Assembly (NCBI GenBank): GCA_958352855.1
Contig: CATWQE010000004.1
Coordinates: forward strand, 1-64,000
DNA length: 64,000 nucleotides
Direction of reading: 5' to 3'
Origin: an uncultured Bacillota bacterium
GTDB lineage: Bacteria; Bacillota; Clostridia; Lachnospirales; Lachnospiraceae
Shown: piece after piece, positions 49,458 through 57,723 of the stretch
Layout: each line of letters opens with the position of its first letter
Position numbering within the stretch: position 1 is the first letter of the stretch
Program-made: the position numbers and the translations under genes
Notes under the pieces: model-generated
Told to the model about the DNA's origin: nothing
Databases searched by the model: none
Seen by the model: only the letters and a program-made list of their open reading frames with translations

Positions 49458-50597
49458 ATGGATGAAAAGGAATACAAAAGAAGAGAGCGAATAAGAGAAC
49501 AGCGGAAACAGGAGCGGATACGCAAGGTAAGGAGACAGAGAATAATCTGGGGCGTGAATCTGGGACTGCTTCTGGTGCTGGGGCTGGTATTTACAGTGAG
49601 AGGAATTCAGTCAAATGCAGAACAGGAGAGGGAAAAACAGGCAAAAAAGAAACAGGAGGAGAAAAAAGCAAAAGAGCCGGAAGTAATCAGTCTTACCATT
49701 AGCGCTGCCGGGGATTGCACACTGGGTACAGACGAATATTTCTATTATCTAACAAGTCTTCCTGCCAAGTTTGAAAAAGAAGGCGCGGCTTTTTTCTTTG
49801 AAAAGGTAAAGCCTGTTTTTGAGGAGGATGACCTGACTATTGTAAATATGGAAGGAACTCTTACAGAAGAAACAGAACGAAAGCCAAATGAACAGTTTTG
49901 TTTTAAAGGGGACAAAGAGTTAGTCAATATTCTTACAGAGGGTTCGGTGGAAGCGGCCAATCTGGCAAATAATCATACCATAGATTATGGAGAGAAAAGC
50001 TACACAGACACCATAGAAGTGCTGGAGGAAAAAGGGATTTCAGCTTTTGGAAATGAGACCACAGCCATTGTAGATGTAAAGGGAATTAAAGTGGGACTTT
50101 TGGGAACCTACGAGCTGGATCGGCACATGGATTGTGAAGAAGAAATGATTCAGAACATTGAAAGCCTCAAGGAAGAGGGGGCGCAGATAATTATTGCCAG
50201 CTTCCACTGGGGAATTGAAAGGGCAAATATTCCCAATGAAACCCAGGTCGCATTGGCACATTCCGCCATTGACCATGGCGCAGACCTGGTACTTGGACAC
50301 CATCCCCATGTATTACAGGGTATCGAAGAATATAAAGGAAAAAATATTGTATACAGTCTTGCTAATTTCTGTTTCGGAGGAAATTCGGGACCAAAAGATA
50401 TGGATACTATGATTTTTCAGCAGACATTTACCTTTACAGACGGCAAGCTACAGGAGGATAATGTGACAAACGTAATTCCCTGCAAGGTTTCTTCTGTATA
50501 TGAAACAGGAGTAAACAATTATCAGCCGATGCCTGTGGATGGAGAAACAGGAGAGGCGATTCTGGAAAGAATCCGGCAGTACACAGATGCATTGTAA
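49458..50597 (+). CDS. CapA-family protein (poly-gamma-glutamate synthesis type)
   Basis: A 379-residue protein with a basic N-terminus and one membrane segment (about residues 30-48), then a charged linker. The CapA metallophosphatase-like domain follows: ISAAGDCTLGTDEYF, TIVNMEGTLTEETE, VEAANLANNHTIDYGEK, ASFHWGIERAN and DLVLGHHPHVLQGIEEYKGK. It is anchored outside the membrane. The family is linked to polyglutamate capsule export; without capB/C nearby the substrate is uncertain. Confidence 0.92.
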   Translation: MDEKEYKRRERIREQRKQERIRKVRRQRIIWGVNLGLLLVLGLVFTVRGIQSNAEQEREKQAKKKQEEKKAKEPEVISLTISAAGDCTLGTDEYFYYLTSLPAKFEKEGAAFFFEKVKPVFEEDDLTIVNMEGTLTEETERKPNEQFCFKGDKELVNILTEGSVEAANLANNHTIDYGEKSYTDTIEVLEEKGISAFGNETTAIVDVKGIKVGLLGTYELDRHMDCEEEMIQNIESLKEEGAQIIIASFHWGIERANIPNETQVALAHSAIDHGADLVLGHHPHVLQGIEEYKGKNIVYSLANFCFGGNSGPKDMDTMIFQQTFTFTDGKLQEDNVTNVIPCKVSSVYETGVNNYQPMPVDGETGEAILERIRQYTDAL

Positions 50598-50705
50598 GTG
50601 TATTGTAGTAGGCTAAAAATCACAAAACAATATTTTCAACAGCAAAAGCATAAATAGCAGATAGCCTACATAAATTAGAGCAAAGCAATACATGTGGGTG
50701 AAAAC

Positions 50706-51317
50706 ATGCTGAATCTTCTCTGGGGAGCTATGCTGCTGATTGGAATTGTATATGGCGCGGCCACAGGCCGCATGAACGAAGTGACAGATGCTGCCCTTTC
50801 TTCTGCGAAAGAGGCAGTATCTCTTTGTATTACCATGGCTGGAATCGTGGCTATGTGGGTGGGGATTATGGAAATTGCAAAAAGCTCCGGATTGGTAGAG
50901 CGTCTGACCAGAAAAATGAGGCCTCTTCTTGGATTTTTGTTTCCAGATGTACCGGGAGAGCACAGAGCCATGGAATTTATCTCTGCTAATATGATTGCTA
51001 ATTTCCTGGGACTTGGGTGGGCTGCCACACCTTTTGGGCTGAAAGCCATGGAAGAGCTGGCAAAACTGGAGAAACAAAGAAAGTCTGTATCTCCGGGAAC
51101 TGCCAGCAATGCCATGTGTACATTTCTGATTTTAAATATTTCATCACTTCAGTTGATTCCTGTGAACATTATTGCTTATAGAAGCCAGTATGGAAGCGTG
51201 AACCCCACAGCCATTGTAGGGCCGGGGATTGTGGCTACTGCGGTGAGTACTGTGGTGGCGGTGGTATTTTGCAAGGTGATGGAAAGAGATAGCAGGTATA
51301 AGAATATAAGAAGTTGA
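50706..51317 (+). CDS. spmA: Spore maturation protein A
   Basis: A 203-residue membrane protein with the nucleoside-recognition (Gate) domain: GAATGRMNEVTDAALSSAKE, WVGIMEIAKSSGLVERLTRK and FISANMIANFLGLGWAATPF. SpmA acts in spore core dehydration in Bacillus. ATG 50706 is used; a GTG at 50694 lies in its ribosome site. spmB, which normally follows directly, is missing: the next gene is the HipT-like kinase. Confidence 0.92.
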   Translation: MLNLLWGAMLLIGIVYGAATGRMNEVTDAALSSAKEAVSLCITMAGIVAMWVGIMEIAKSSGLVERLTRKMRPLLGFLFPDVPGEHRAMEFISANMIANFLGLGWAATPFGLKAMEELAKLEKQRKSVSPGTASNAMCTFLILNISSLQLIPVNIIAYRSQYGSVNPTAIVGPGIVATAVSTVVAVVFCKVMERDSRYKNIRS

Positions 51318-51326
51318 AGCCTTACA

Positions 51327-51355
51327 TTGATTTGAACTGTACATATGTGTATAAT
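51327..51355 (+). promoter_or_regulatory. Promoter of the HipT-HIRAN unit
   Basis: TTGATT at 51327-51332 and a perfect TATAAT at 51350-51355 are spaced by 17 bases. The spacer ends in a small palindrome ACATATGT, a possible operator. The unit therefore has its own transcription start. Confidence 0.75.
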
Positions 51356-51387
51356 GGAGCAAAGGATTATATGAAAGGAAGATGCCA

Positions 51388-52278
51388 ATGAAAGACTTTT
51401 CTTTTTGGAAAGAATATGAAGGCGCTTCAGAAGGCAGCGGAAGAAGCGAAAAGATCTGGCTTATGAATCCTGATACAGAGCAGATTGGTCTGTTTAAATT
51501 TAAAAAAGATGAGACAACAACAGATCATATATCTGAGTGTGTTGCATATGAATTGGCAAAAATGATTGGAATTCCATGTGCCAAGTTTGAACTTGGAACT
51601 TATCATGGGAGAGAGGGATCGATTAGTTATAATATTGTAAATCAGAAGGATATGATTTTGATTGAAGGAATTTATTGCATTTCTTTAATATATCCGAATT
51701 TTGATGCAGAGAAAATAATGGATATAGAGACCGGAGAGAAATATTCAATAGAAATGATTAAAAATGTATTAGAACCTTTAAAGTTATTTGATGAATTTCT
51801 TCCAGTTCTTATCTTTGATTTTTTGATAGGAAATACCGATAGGCATCAAAGCAATTGGGCCTTGTTAAGAGAGGGGAATAATTTAAGAATTAGTCCATTG
51901 TATGATAACAGTTCCTCTCTTTGTGCATATGTAAAGCCAGAAAAAATAAAACAGTATCTGGGAAAAGATTCTATGTTATGGAAATCATTAGTGGATACGA
52001 AGTCCAGGTCTATTATCCGTATTCAGTGTAAAGATATGAAACAACCAACACATTTAGAGGTTTTAAAGTTTTTGTGTGAAAATTATTGTGCTCAAACAGT
52101 GGGAATGGTAACAAAAATAGAGAAATTAGTGACAGAGGAAAAAATTTCTTATATTTTGGAACACTATAGAGATAATTTATCGAAAGAAAAAAGCGAATTG
52201 ATTAAGAAGTATTTACTGTCTAAAATACAAATGATGAGTAATGTATACAAGGAAAAGGAGGAGAAACATGTCTGTTAA
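51388..52278 (+). CDS. HipT-like serine/threonine kinase (HipA core without N-terminal subdomain)
   Basis: About 296 residues. A Gly/Ser-rich loop EGASEGSGRSEKIWL opens the protein, then the ATP-site Lys in GLFKFKKD and HISECVAYELAKMIG. The catalytic loop is LIGNTDRHQSNWALL and the Mg-binding Asp lies in ISPLYDNSSSL, the HipA_C plan. The N-terminal Couple_hipA subdomain found in full-length HipA is absent, as in HipT of the HipBST system. ATG 51388 is preferred, since AAAGGAAG overlaps the ATG two codons earlier. HipA-type toxins phosphorylate aminoacyl-tRNA synthetases; the target here is unknown. No HipB-like gene is adjacent. Confidence 0.8.
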   Translation: MKDFSFWKEYEGASEGSGRSEKIWLMNPDTEQIGLFKFKKDETTTDHISECVAYELAKMIGIPCAKFELGTYHGREGSISYNIVNQKDMILIEGIYCISLIYPNFDAEKIMDIETGEKYSIEMIKNVLEPLKLFDEFLPVLIFDFLIGNTDRHQSNWALLREGNNLRISPLYDNSSSLCAYVKPEKIKQYLGKDSMLWKSLVDTKSRSIIRIQCKDMKQPTHLEVLKFLCENYCAQTVGMVTKIEKLVTEEKISYILEHYRDNLSKEKSELIKKYLLSKIQMMSNVYKEKEEKHVC

Positions 52279-52957
52279 AGATGGAAAGGATTATCTTTAT
52301 TTAATCTGGAAATCTGAACAATCCCGAAAGCAGTATATTGTAGCTCAACTGACAAAAAATGGTCAGTATGAGTTTTGTTATTGTGATGAAGTACATGATG
52401 CTATAAAAGATGGGTTTTCTCCTTTGCTTTGTTTTCCTGAATTGGATAAAGTATATAAGGATAATAAATTGTTTCCTATTTTCTCAAGTCGGTTGCCAGA
52501 TAGAAAGAGAAAAGATATCAAAACTATTTTGGATAAGTATGGGTTAGAGGAATACGATGATTATATGCTGTTAAAACGGAGTGGAGCAAGGCTTCCTATT
52601 GATCAGTTGGAATTTATTGATCCTATATTAAGTGAGAATAAAAATCTGACCCGAATCTTTTTTTTGGCTGGAACAAGACATTATCTTGAGTGTGAGGGGG
52701 AAAAATGCCAGGATGCAGTGAAAGTTACTCGTGGAGATGAAGTGTATTTAAAAAGAGAACCCGACAATCTATACGATAAAAATGCAGTACAGGTTGTGGA
52801 TGTTTCGGGTAGGGTTTTAGGATATATTCCAAGGTATTACAGTGAAGGGGTCTCATGTTTATTATCGAAAAACAGACATATTACATGTCATGTGTATCAT
52901 GTTGACAAGAATAAGAATTGTAATGAGTGTATTAAGCTGATTATGAAAATTGAATAA
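52268..52957 (+). CDS. HipS-like N-domain fused to a HIRAN domain
   Basis: About 229 residues in two parts. Residues 8-120 resemble the Couple_hipA subdomain missing from the kinase: LYLIWKSEQSRKQYIVAQLT, FCYCDEVHD, FSPLLCFPELDKVY and NKLFPIFSSRLPDRKRKDI. Residues 130-229 are a HIRAN domain: FFLAGTRHYLECEGEKCQDA, VYLKREPDNLYDKNAVQVVD and VLGYIPRYYSEGVSCLL. HIRAN domains bind single-stranded DNA 3' ends in repair and restart enzymes. ATG 52268 follows AAGGAGG and overlaps the kinase stop, so translation is coupled. The pairing suggests an antitoxin or sensor partner. The HipS assignment is by eye; the HIRAN call is firm. Confidence 0.78.
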   Translation: MSVKDGKDYLYLIWKSEQSRKQYIVAQLTKNGQYEFCYCDEVHDAIKDGFSPLLCFPELDKVYKDNKLFPIFSSRLPDRKRKDIKTILDKYGLEEYDDYMLLKRSGARLPIDQLEFIDPILSENKNLTRIFFLAGTRHYLECEGEKCQDAVKVTRGDEVYLKREPDNLYDKNAVQVVDVSGRVLGYIPRYYSEGVSCLLSKNRHITCHVYHVDKNKNCNECIKLIMKIE

Positions 52958-52960
52958 TAC

Positions 52961-53013
52961 TATACAGCCTGGAGCTGATGTATTGAGAGAGTGCATCAGC
53001 TCCAGGCTGTATA
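52961..53013. terminator. Perfect 20-base inverted repeat between converging genes
   Basis: Arms of 20 identical paired bases (52961-52980, starting TATACAGCC, and 52994-53013) surround a 13-base loop. Only weak T-runs follow. It lies between the HIRAN gene and the PucR-type gene and probably ends both transcripts. Confidence 0.75.
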
Positions 53014-53023
53014 ATTTATTATG

Positions 53024-54196
53024 CTACTCCATATCCCGTATAGATAACGCCACATAATAAGGAAACAAATCCTCCGCGGTTTTCAAAGGTGAATTCAGGA
53101 TGCTTCTGAGCTTTTGCACCTGATAGTTTACGGTATTGCGGTGAAGGTACAAATCGGCTGCAGTTTTCTCAAGACTGCGGTCATTTTTTATATAAGCTCT
53201 TAAAAGTTCTACATAGTGATGTTTTTTCTCATCCTGTTCTTCTAAGGGGCCTAATAATTCATTGGCATAGGAATGGAGAATATCTTTATCCTGTACAGAG
53301 AAGAGAATCTTATAAAATCCCATGTCTTCAAAGCGAATAAAAGGTTCCTTTCGATACAGGGCCATTCTCACAGCAGTGGCAGCCCGGTCAAAGCTCTTGT
53401 GAATATTGGAAATTCCCTGTACCTGGACTCCAACACCCATATGAATAGCCTGAGCTTTGGCAGCGTCCTGGTAAGTTTCCAGAATAATATCCCGGATTTC
53501 CGGTAAGAGTTCTGAGTCCATGTTGTACAGAACCATAAGCTCAAAATGGTCATGGCTGATAAGGCCGAATTTTACATGGCGAAGCCCCCGGCTGGTTTTG
53601 AAACGCCGGACCCGGTTCAGGAGAATATCCTCCATCTCGCTGGCGTTTTTCAAATCTTCCTGTTCGCTGTTGACGCAAATCATAACCACAGTGAAATATC
53701 CATCCAGATTATAATACTGTTCTAAGACTTTTCGGTATTCTGCCTCATTCCCTCTGCGGAAAATAGCATCTGCAATCGCCTTGTCATGAAGAGCGCTTTC
53801 ATGCTCCTTTTGGATAATGCGGATACAGAAACGCTGAACCATTTCTGTCATACTGATTTCCCATGGCATGGTAAACAAGGGGAAGTCCACCTGGTTACAG
53901 TAGTCAATTACCTCCTTGGGAATGGTGTGAACATATTTTCCTACATTAATAATAAGTCCTGCGGTTTGTCTGGCAGCCAGACTGCGTACCAGAGTCATCA
54001 GCCAGTCCGGGTCCTGGGATGCTTTATAACCGGCTGTTACGGAAAGCTCAGAACCATGAAAATAGGGAATAATATATTCATCCTCCAGCATATAAACCCA
54101 GGTAACCTTGTTGCGGATGCTGCTTTGTCCAGCGCACAAAGACAATTTAAAGGGATTTTCATTTTCTGTATAAAGATTTTTTAAAGTTGCAGACAT
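53024..54196 (-). CDS. PucR/CdaR-family transcriptional regulator
   Basis: About 390 residues. The N-terminal PucR domain (about 10-120) contains the GSELSVTAGYKASQDPDWL stretch; a GGDEF-like CdaR middle follows, then the C-terminal HTH_30: ENDRSLEKTAADLYLHRNTVN is represented as DRSLEKTAADLYLHRNTVNY. ATG 54196 follows AAGGAGT at nine bases. PucR proteins activate purine, sugar acid or amino acid genes. It is divergent from the opp region and could control it; that is inference from position. Confidence 0.88.
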   Translation of the reverse strand: MSATLKNLYTENENPFKLSLCAGQSSIRNKVTWVYMLEDEYIIPYFHGSELSVTAGYKASQDPDWLMTLVRSLAARQTAGLIINVGKYVHTIPKEVIDYCNQVDFPLFTMPWEISMTEMVQRFCIRIIQKEHESALHDKAIADAIFRRGNEAEYRKVLEQYYNLDGYFTVVMICVNSEQEDLKNASEMEDILLNRVRRFKTSRGLRHVKFGLISHDHFELMVLYNMDSELLPEIRDIILETYQDAAKAQAIHMGVGVQVQGISNIHKSFDRAATAVRMALYRKEPFIRFEDMGFYKILFSVQDKDILHSYANELLGPLEEQDEKKHHYVELLRAYIKNDRSLEKTAADLYLHRNTVNYQVQKLRSILNSPLKTAEDLFPYYVALSIRDME

Positions 54197-54272
54197 AATA
54201 ATAAGACTCCTTGCATATGGATTTTGTGCTGACAATACAAATATTACCACAAAAATTTAGACTTTGCTACCA

Positions 54273-54300
54273 TTTACAGGAAATAAATATGTATTATAAT
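54273..54300 (+). promoter_or_regulatory. Promoter of the 62-residue protein gene
   Basis: TTTACA at 54273-54278 and TATAAT at 54295-54300 are spaced by 16 bases. The leader to the ATG at 54405 is about 100 bases long. The -10 box overlaps the beginning of a 39-codon frame, which makes that frame unlikely to be a gene. Confidence 0.6.
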
Positions 54301-54404
54301 AATAGATATAGAAAACGAAGAGATGAAATTAAGAAGATACAGATGTTTATTTATGGTCAACAAATGTCTTTGGTGCAAGGACAAGAACAAAGGGGGTTTT
54401 TATT

Positions 54405-54593
54405 ATGACAACATTAACATTAGGAAGAGAAATGGATGCAGAGGATTTCTTATTTGTAGCATTAAATGACAGTTCTTATGCAGATTGGAGAGCAAGCCGC
54501 AGCGCAGAGGACTTTATGGCTCAGATGCATGTGGAGAAAGCAGACCATGAAACCATTGGCGGAAGAATCAAAAAATTCTTTAGCAGAAGATAA
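54405..54593 (+). CDS. Small 62-residue protein of unknown function
   Basis: The protein is acidic for its first 50 residues (LGREMDAEDFLFVALNDSSY, ADWRASRSAEDFMAQMHVEK) and ends in a basic GGRIKKFFSRR tail. There is no membrane segment or signal peptide. The ATG follows AAAGGGGG. It has its own promoter and lies between the PucR-type regulator and oppA. I do not recognise the family. The amphipathic basic tail might bind membrane or nucleic acid. Confidence 0.6.
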   Translation: MTTLTLGREMDAEDFLFVALNDSSYADWRASRSAEDFMAQMHVEKADHETIGGRIKKFFSRR

Positions 54594-54696
54594 TAGAAAA
54601 AAGAAGAAAAAAGTCGTTTTATTAAGAAAATAAGAAAAATATAGATGAATATTATGTTGAATAAAAGCATAATATAATTTTGCGATACCCGAAACT

Positions 54697-54746
54697 TGAA
54701 CAAAATGGGGAAAATACTTGACATCATTTGTTCAGGATAGTAAAAT
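54697..54746 (+). promoter_or_regulatory. opp promoter with flanking inverted repeat
   Basis: TTGACA at 54718-54723 and TAAAAT at 54741-54746 are spaced by 17 bases. An inverted repeat TGAACAAAATG / CATTTGTTCA, with one extra base in the left arm, brackets the -35 box. This looks like an operator. The regulator may be the nearby PucR-type protein. Confidence 0.72.
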
Positions 54747-54761
54747 TACGTTAATGTAAAG

Positions 54762-54791
54762 AAGCCAGTTTACAGGATACTGGCTTTTTTA
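54762..54791 (+). terminator. Attenuator between the opp promoter and oppA
   Basis: AAGCCAGT / ACTGGCTT with a short loop is followed by a T-run. It starts only about ten bases after the predicted transcription start, and no second promoter is visible before oppA. It therefore looks like an attenuator that must be bypassed, or the end of a very short RNA. Confidence 0.7.
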
Positions 54792-54820
54792 TTTTAGCAA
54801 AATAAAGGAGGGCTCGCAAT

Positions 54821-56773
54821 ATGAAGAAAAGAGCGAAATGGCTTGCCGTTGCACTGTCTTTAGCACTTACTTTAACTACAACTGCTTGCGGTGGCGGAAG
54901 TAAAGACGGCGGAAGCAAAGACGATGGCGGTAAAGGTGGAGATTCTGCATCCGCAGAAGAAATCAAAGACCTGGTTACCTTTGAAGTTGGTAACAGAGAG
55001 ATGGAAAATGTATTCATCCTGGGTACTGAGATGGCAAATGACCTGAATGTTTTATGTAACACCAATGAAGGTCTTCTGGAAACAGACGCCAAAGGACAGC
55101 TTGTTCCTGGTCTTGCTGAAGAGTGGGGAACAGAAGATGGTGGTCTTACCTGGACCTTTAAATTAAGAGAAGGCGTACAGTGGGTTGACCAGCAGGGTAA
55201 TGAAAAAGCAGAATGTACTGCACAGGACTTCATTACCGGTCTTGAGTGGGTTATGAACTACCACAAAAACGGTGCAATGAACACTTCCATGCCAACATCC
55301 TTAATCAAAGGCGCTGGTGACTATTATGAGTACACCAAAGGACTTTCAGAAGAGGAAGCAATGAACATCGATAACACCAAATTCCTGGAAATGGTTGGAA
55401 TCGAAGCTCCAGATGATTACACTCTGATTTATCACTGTACACAGAACGCACCATACTTTGATACAGTAGCTGTATCTGCATGTCTGTATCCTCTGGCACA
55501 GGGCTTTGTAGACGAAGTAGGTGTTGAAAATGTAAAATCTACTGGTATTGAAGGACTGTGGTACAACGGACCTTACACTCTGACAGAGTACATCCAGGGA
55601 AATACAAAAACTCTGACAAAGAACCCATTATACTGGGATAAAGACTGCAAGCTTTTCGATACAGTTACTATTCGTATTGTAGACGATGTAACAGTTGGAT
55701 ATTCTTTGTATGAAGCAGGGGAAATCGACCACATTGACCTGGGCGAAGCAAACCTGAGAACTATCTACGAAGATGAAAGCAATCCATACCATGATCAGCT
55801 TGTAGAAAAAACACCAAGAAAATATTCTTATCAGATGCATTTCAACTATGCTAAGAATAATGAAGACGGAACACCAGATGATAACTGGAACAAAGCTGTA
55901 GCAAACGAAGCATTCCGTCAGGCTATTTACTACGGATTAGACTTCACAACTTACATGGCAAGAACAAACTTCATTTATCCAATGCACTGCGAAAACAATG
56001 CATACACCATGAAAGGTCTTCTGTACTTCTCTGATGGAACAGACTATGTAACAAAAGTAGAAGAGGGTCTTGGACTTCCAGAATCTGACGGTGAAACACC
56101 AAGAAGATTAAATGCAGACAAAGCAGCAGAGTACAAAGCTCAGGCAATGGAAGAACTGAAGGCTCAGGGAGTAACCTTCCCGGTAGAAATGGATTATTAC
56201 ATTTTGGCTGGTTCTCAGTCTGCACAGGATACAGCAACTGTATTAAAACAGGCAGTTTCTGAATGCCTTGGTGATGATTTTGTTAAGTTAAATATCGGTA
56301 CTTTTGTATCCAGTACAACAAAAGAAGTTGTTGAGCCAAGATTACAGTCCTTTATTATTAACGGATGGGGCGCTGACTACGGTGATCCACAGAACTACTT
56401 AGGACAGGAAACATATGGCGAAGATACTGCTTACTATTCAAACCACTACTCACATATCAATGAAGTAAAAGATGAGAAACTCATTGCAACTTACAAAGAG
56501 TTTACAGATCTGGTAAATAAAGCTAATGCTATTTCTGACGATATGGATAAGAGATATCAGGCATATGTAGATGCAGAGGTATTCATGCTGCAGCATGCAC
56601 TGTCTGTTCCTGTTGTTTATGAAGTTTCATGGCAGCTTACAAAAGTAAATGATTACACAAGATCTAACGCTATGTTCGGTATCCAGAACTACATGTACAA
56701 AAACTGGGATACATCTGTAGAAGCCTATACTACAGAACAGTATGAGAAATTCGCAGAGGATTTCAATAAATAA
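54821..56773 (+). CDS. oppA: Oligopeptide ABC transporter substrate-binding lipoprotein
   Basis: A 650-residue SBP_bac_5 protein. The signal peptide ends in the lipobox TTTACG with Cys at about residue 23, followed by a Gly/Ser/Lys/Asp linker. The body has LNVLCNTNEGLLETDAKGQL, GLTWTFKLREGVQWVD, FITGLEWVMNYHKNG and ALSVPVVYEVSWQLTKVNDY. It is anchored to the outer membrane face and delivers peptides to OppBC. AAAGGAGGG precedes the ATG. Five genes follow one another with overlaps or gaps of a few bases. Confidence 0.95.
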   Translation: MKKRAKWLAVALSLALTLTTTACGGGSKDGGSKDDGGKGGDSASAEEIKDLVTFEVGNREMENVFILGTEMANDLNVLCNTNEGLLETDAKGQLVPGLAEEWGTEDGGLTWTFKLREGVQWVDQQGNEKAECTAQDFITGLEWVMNYHKNGAMNTSMPTSLIKGAGDYYEYTKGLSEEEAMNIDNTKFLEMVGIEAPDDYTLIYHCTQNAPYFDTVAVSACLYPLAQGFVDEVGVENVKSTGIEGLWYNGPYTLTEYIQGNTKTLTKNPLYWDKDCKLFDTVTIRIVDDVTVGYSLYEAGEIDHIDLGEANLRTIYEDESNPYHDQLVEKTPRKYSYQMHFNYAKNNEDGTPDDNWNKAVANEAFRQAIYYGLDFTTYMARTNFIYPMHCENNAYTMKGLLYFSDGTDYVTKVEEGLGLPESDGETPRRLNADKAAEYKAQAMEELKAQGVTFPVEMDYYILAGSQSAQDTATVLKQAVSECLGDDFVKLNIGTFVSSTTKEVVEPRLQSFIINGWGADYGDPQNYLGQETYGEDTAYYSNHYSHINEVKDEKLIATYKEFTDLVNKANAISDDMDKRYQAYVDAEVFMLQHALSVPVVYEVSWQLTKVNDYTRSNAMFGIQNYMYKNWDTSVEAYTTEQYEKFAEDFNK

Positions 56774-57723
56774 TGTTTAAATATACAATCAAGCGACTGT
56801 TACAATCTCTTGTAACAGTCCTGGTTGTTGTAACTATCGTGTTTCTGTTAATGAGAATGCTTCCAACTGATTATTTCTTCACAGAAGATCAGTTGATACA
56901 CCTTACGGAAGAACAGAAACAGGAGCAGTTGCAGGCAGCCGGCTTATTAGATCCGGTTCCGGAACAGCTCGTCCGCTATTATGGGCAGGTTCTTCATTTT
57001 GACTTTGGTGAGTCAAGAAGAATTCAGAGCGGCGTAGATGTTACAAAGGTTATCGGTTCTAAATTTACAGTATCCATGAAACTGGGATGTACCGCATTGA
57101 TTATTGCTCTTTTTGTGGGTGTTCTCATTGGTATTATCCAGACTTTGAATAAGGACAGACTACTGGATCATGTAGGAACAGCATATACTGTCTTTGTAAA
57201 TGCTGTGCCAAGTTTGGTTTCCTATTCACTGGTATTGGTGTTTGGCTCGAAGGTGCTTGGACTACCCCCGTTGTATTCTACAAGAAATCCCGGAGAGTCT
57301 TCGATTCTGCCGATTGTATGTCTGGCTCTGGCTTCTATTGCCAGCTATGCATTGTGGACCAGACGTTACATGGTAGATGAGCTGAACAAGGATTATATCA
57401 GACTGGCTCGTGTAAAAGGTATGTCTTCCGGTTCGATCATGGTGAAACACGTATTTAAAAATGCATTTGTACCGCTGGTACAGCAGATTCCGGCATCTTT
57501 CCTTTATACCATTGGTGGTTCTCTGCTGGTTGAGAGATTCTTCTCTGTTCCTGGTATGGGACCTCTTCTGACTGACTCTATCATCCGTTACGATGTAAAT
57601 GTTGTTCAGACACTGGCAATCCTGTATGCGACCCTTGGTATCATGGGCGTATTCTTAGGAGATATTTTGATGATGCTGGTTGACCCAAGAATCAAACTTA
57701 CTGGAAGAGGAGGTACACGATAA
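56773..57723 (+). CDS. oppB: Oligopeptide ABC transporter permease OppB
   Basis: A 316-residue permease with six membrane segments. FKYTIKRLLQSLVTVLVVVT opens it; RRYMVDELNKDYIRLARVKG with MSSGSIMVKHVFKNAFVPLV is the EAA loop that contacts the ATPases. The start overlaps the oppA stop by one base. Together with OppC it forms the membrane channel. Confidence 0.95.
   Translation: MFKYTIKRLLQSLVTVLVVVTIVFLLMRMLPTDYFFTEDQLIHLTEEQKQEQLQAAGLLDPVPEQLVRYYGQVLHFDFGESRRIQSGVDVTKVIGSKFTVSMKLGCTALIIALFVGVLIGIIQTLNKDRLLDHVGTAYTVFVNAVPSLVSYSLVLVFGSKVLGLPPLYSTRNPGESSILPIVCLALASIASYALWTRRYMVDELNKDYIRLARVKGMSSGSIMVKHVFKNAFVPLVQQIPASFLYTIGGSLLVERFFSVPGMGPLLTDSIIRYDVNVVQTLAILYATLGIMGVFLGDILMMLVDPRIKLTGRGGTR

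Noticed and set aside
54289..54408. 39-codon basic frame before the 62-residue gene
   Set aside because: The best promoter of the region has its -10 box inside the first codons of this frame, so the frame would not be transcribed whole.
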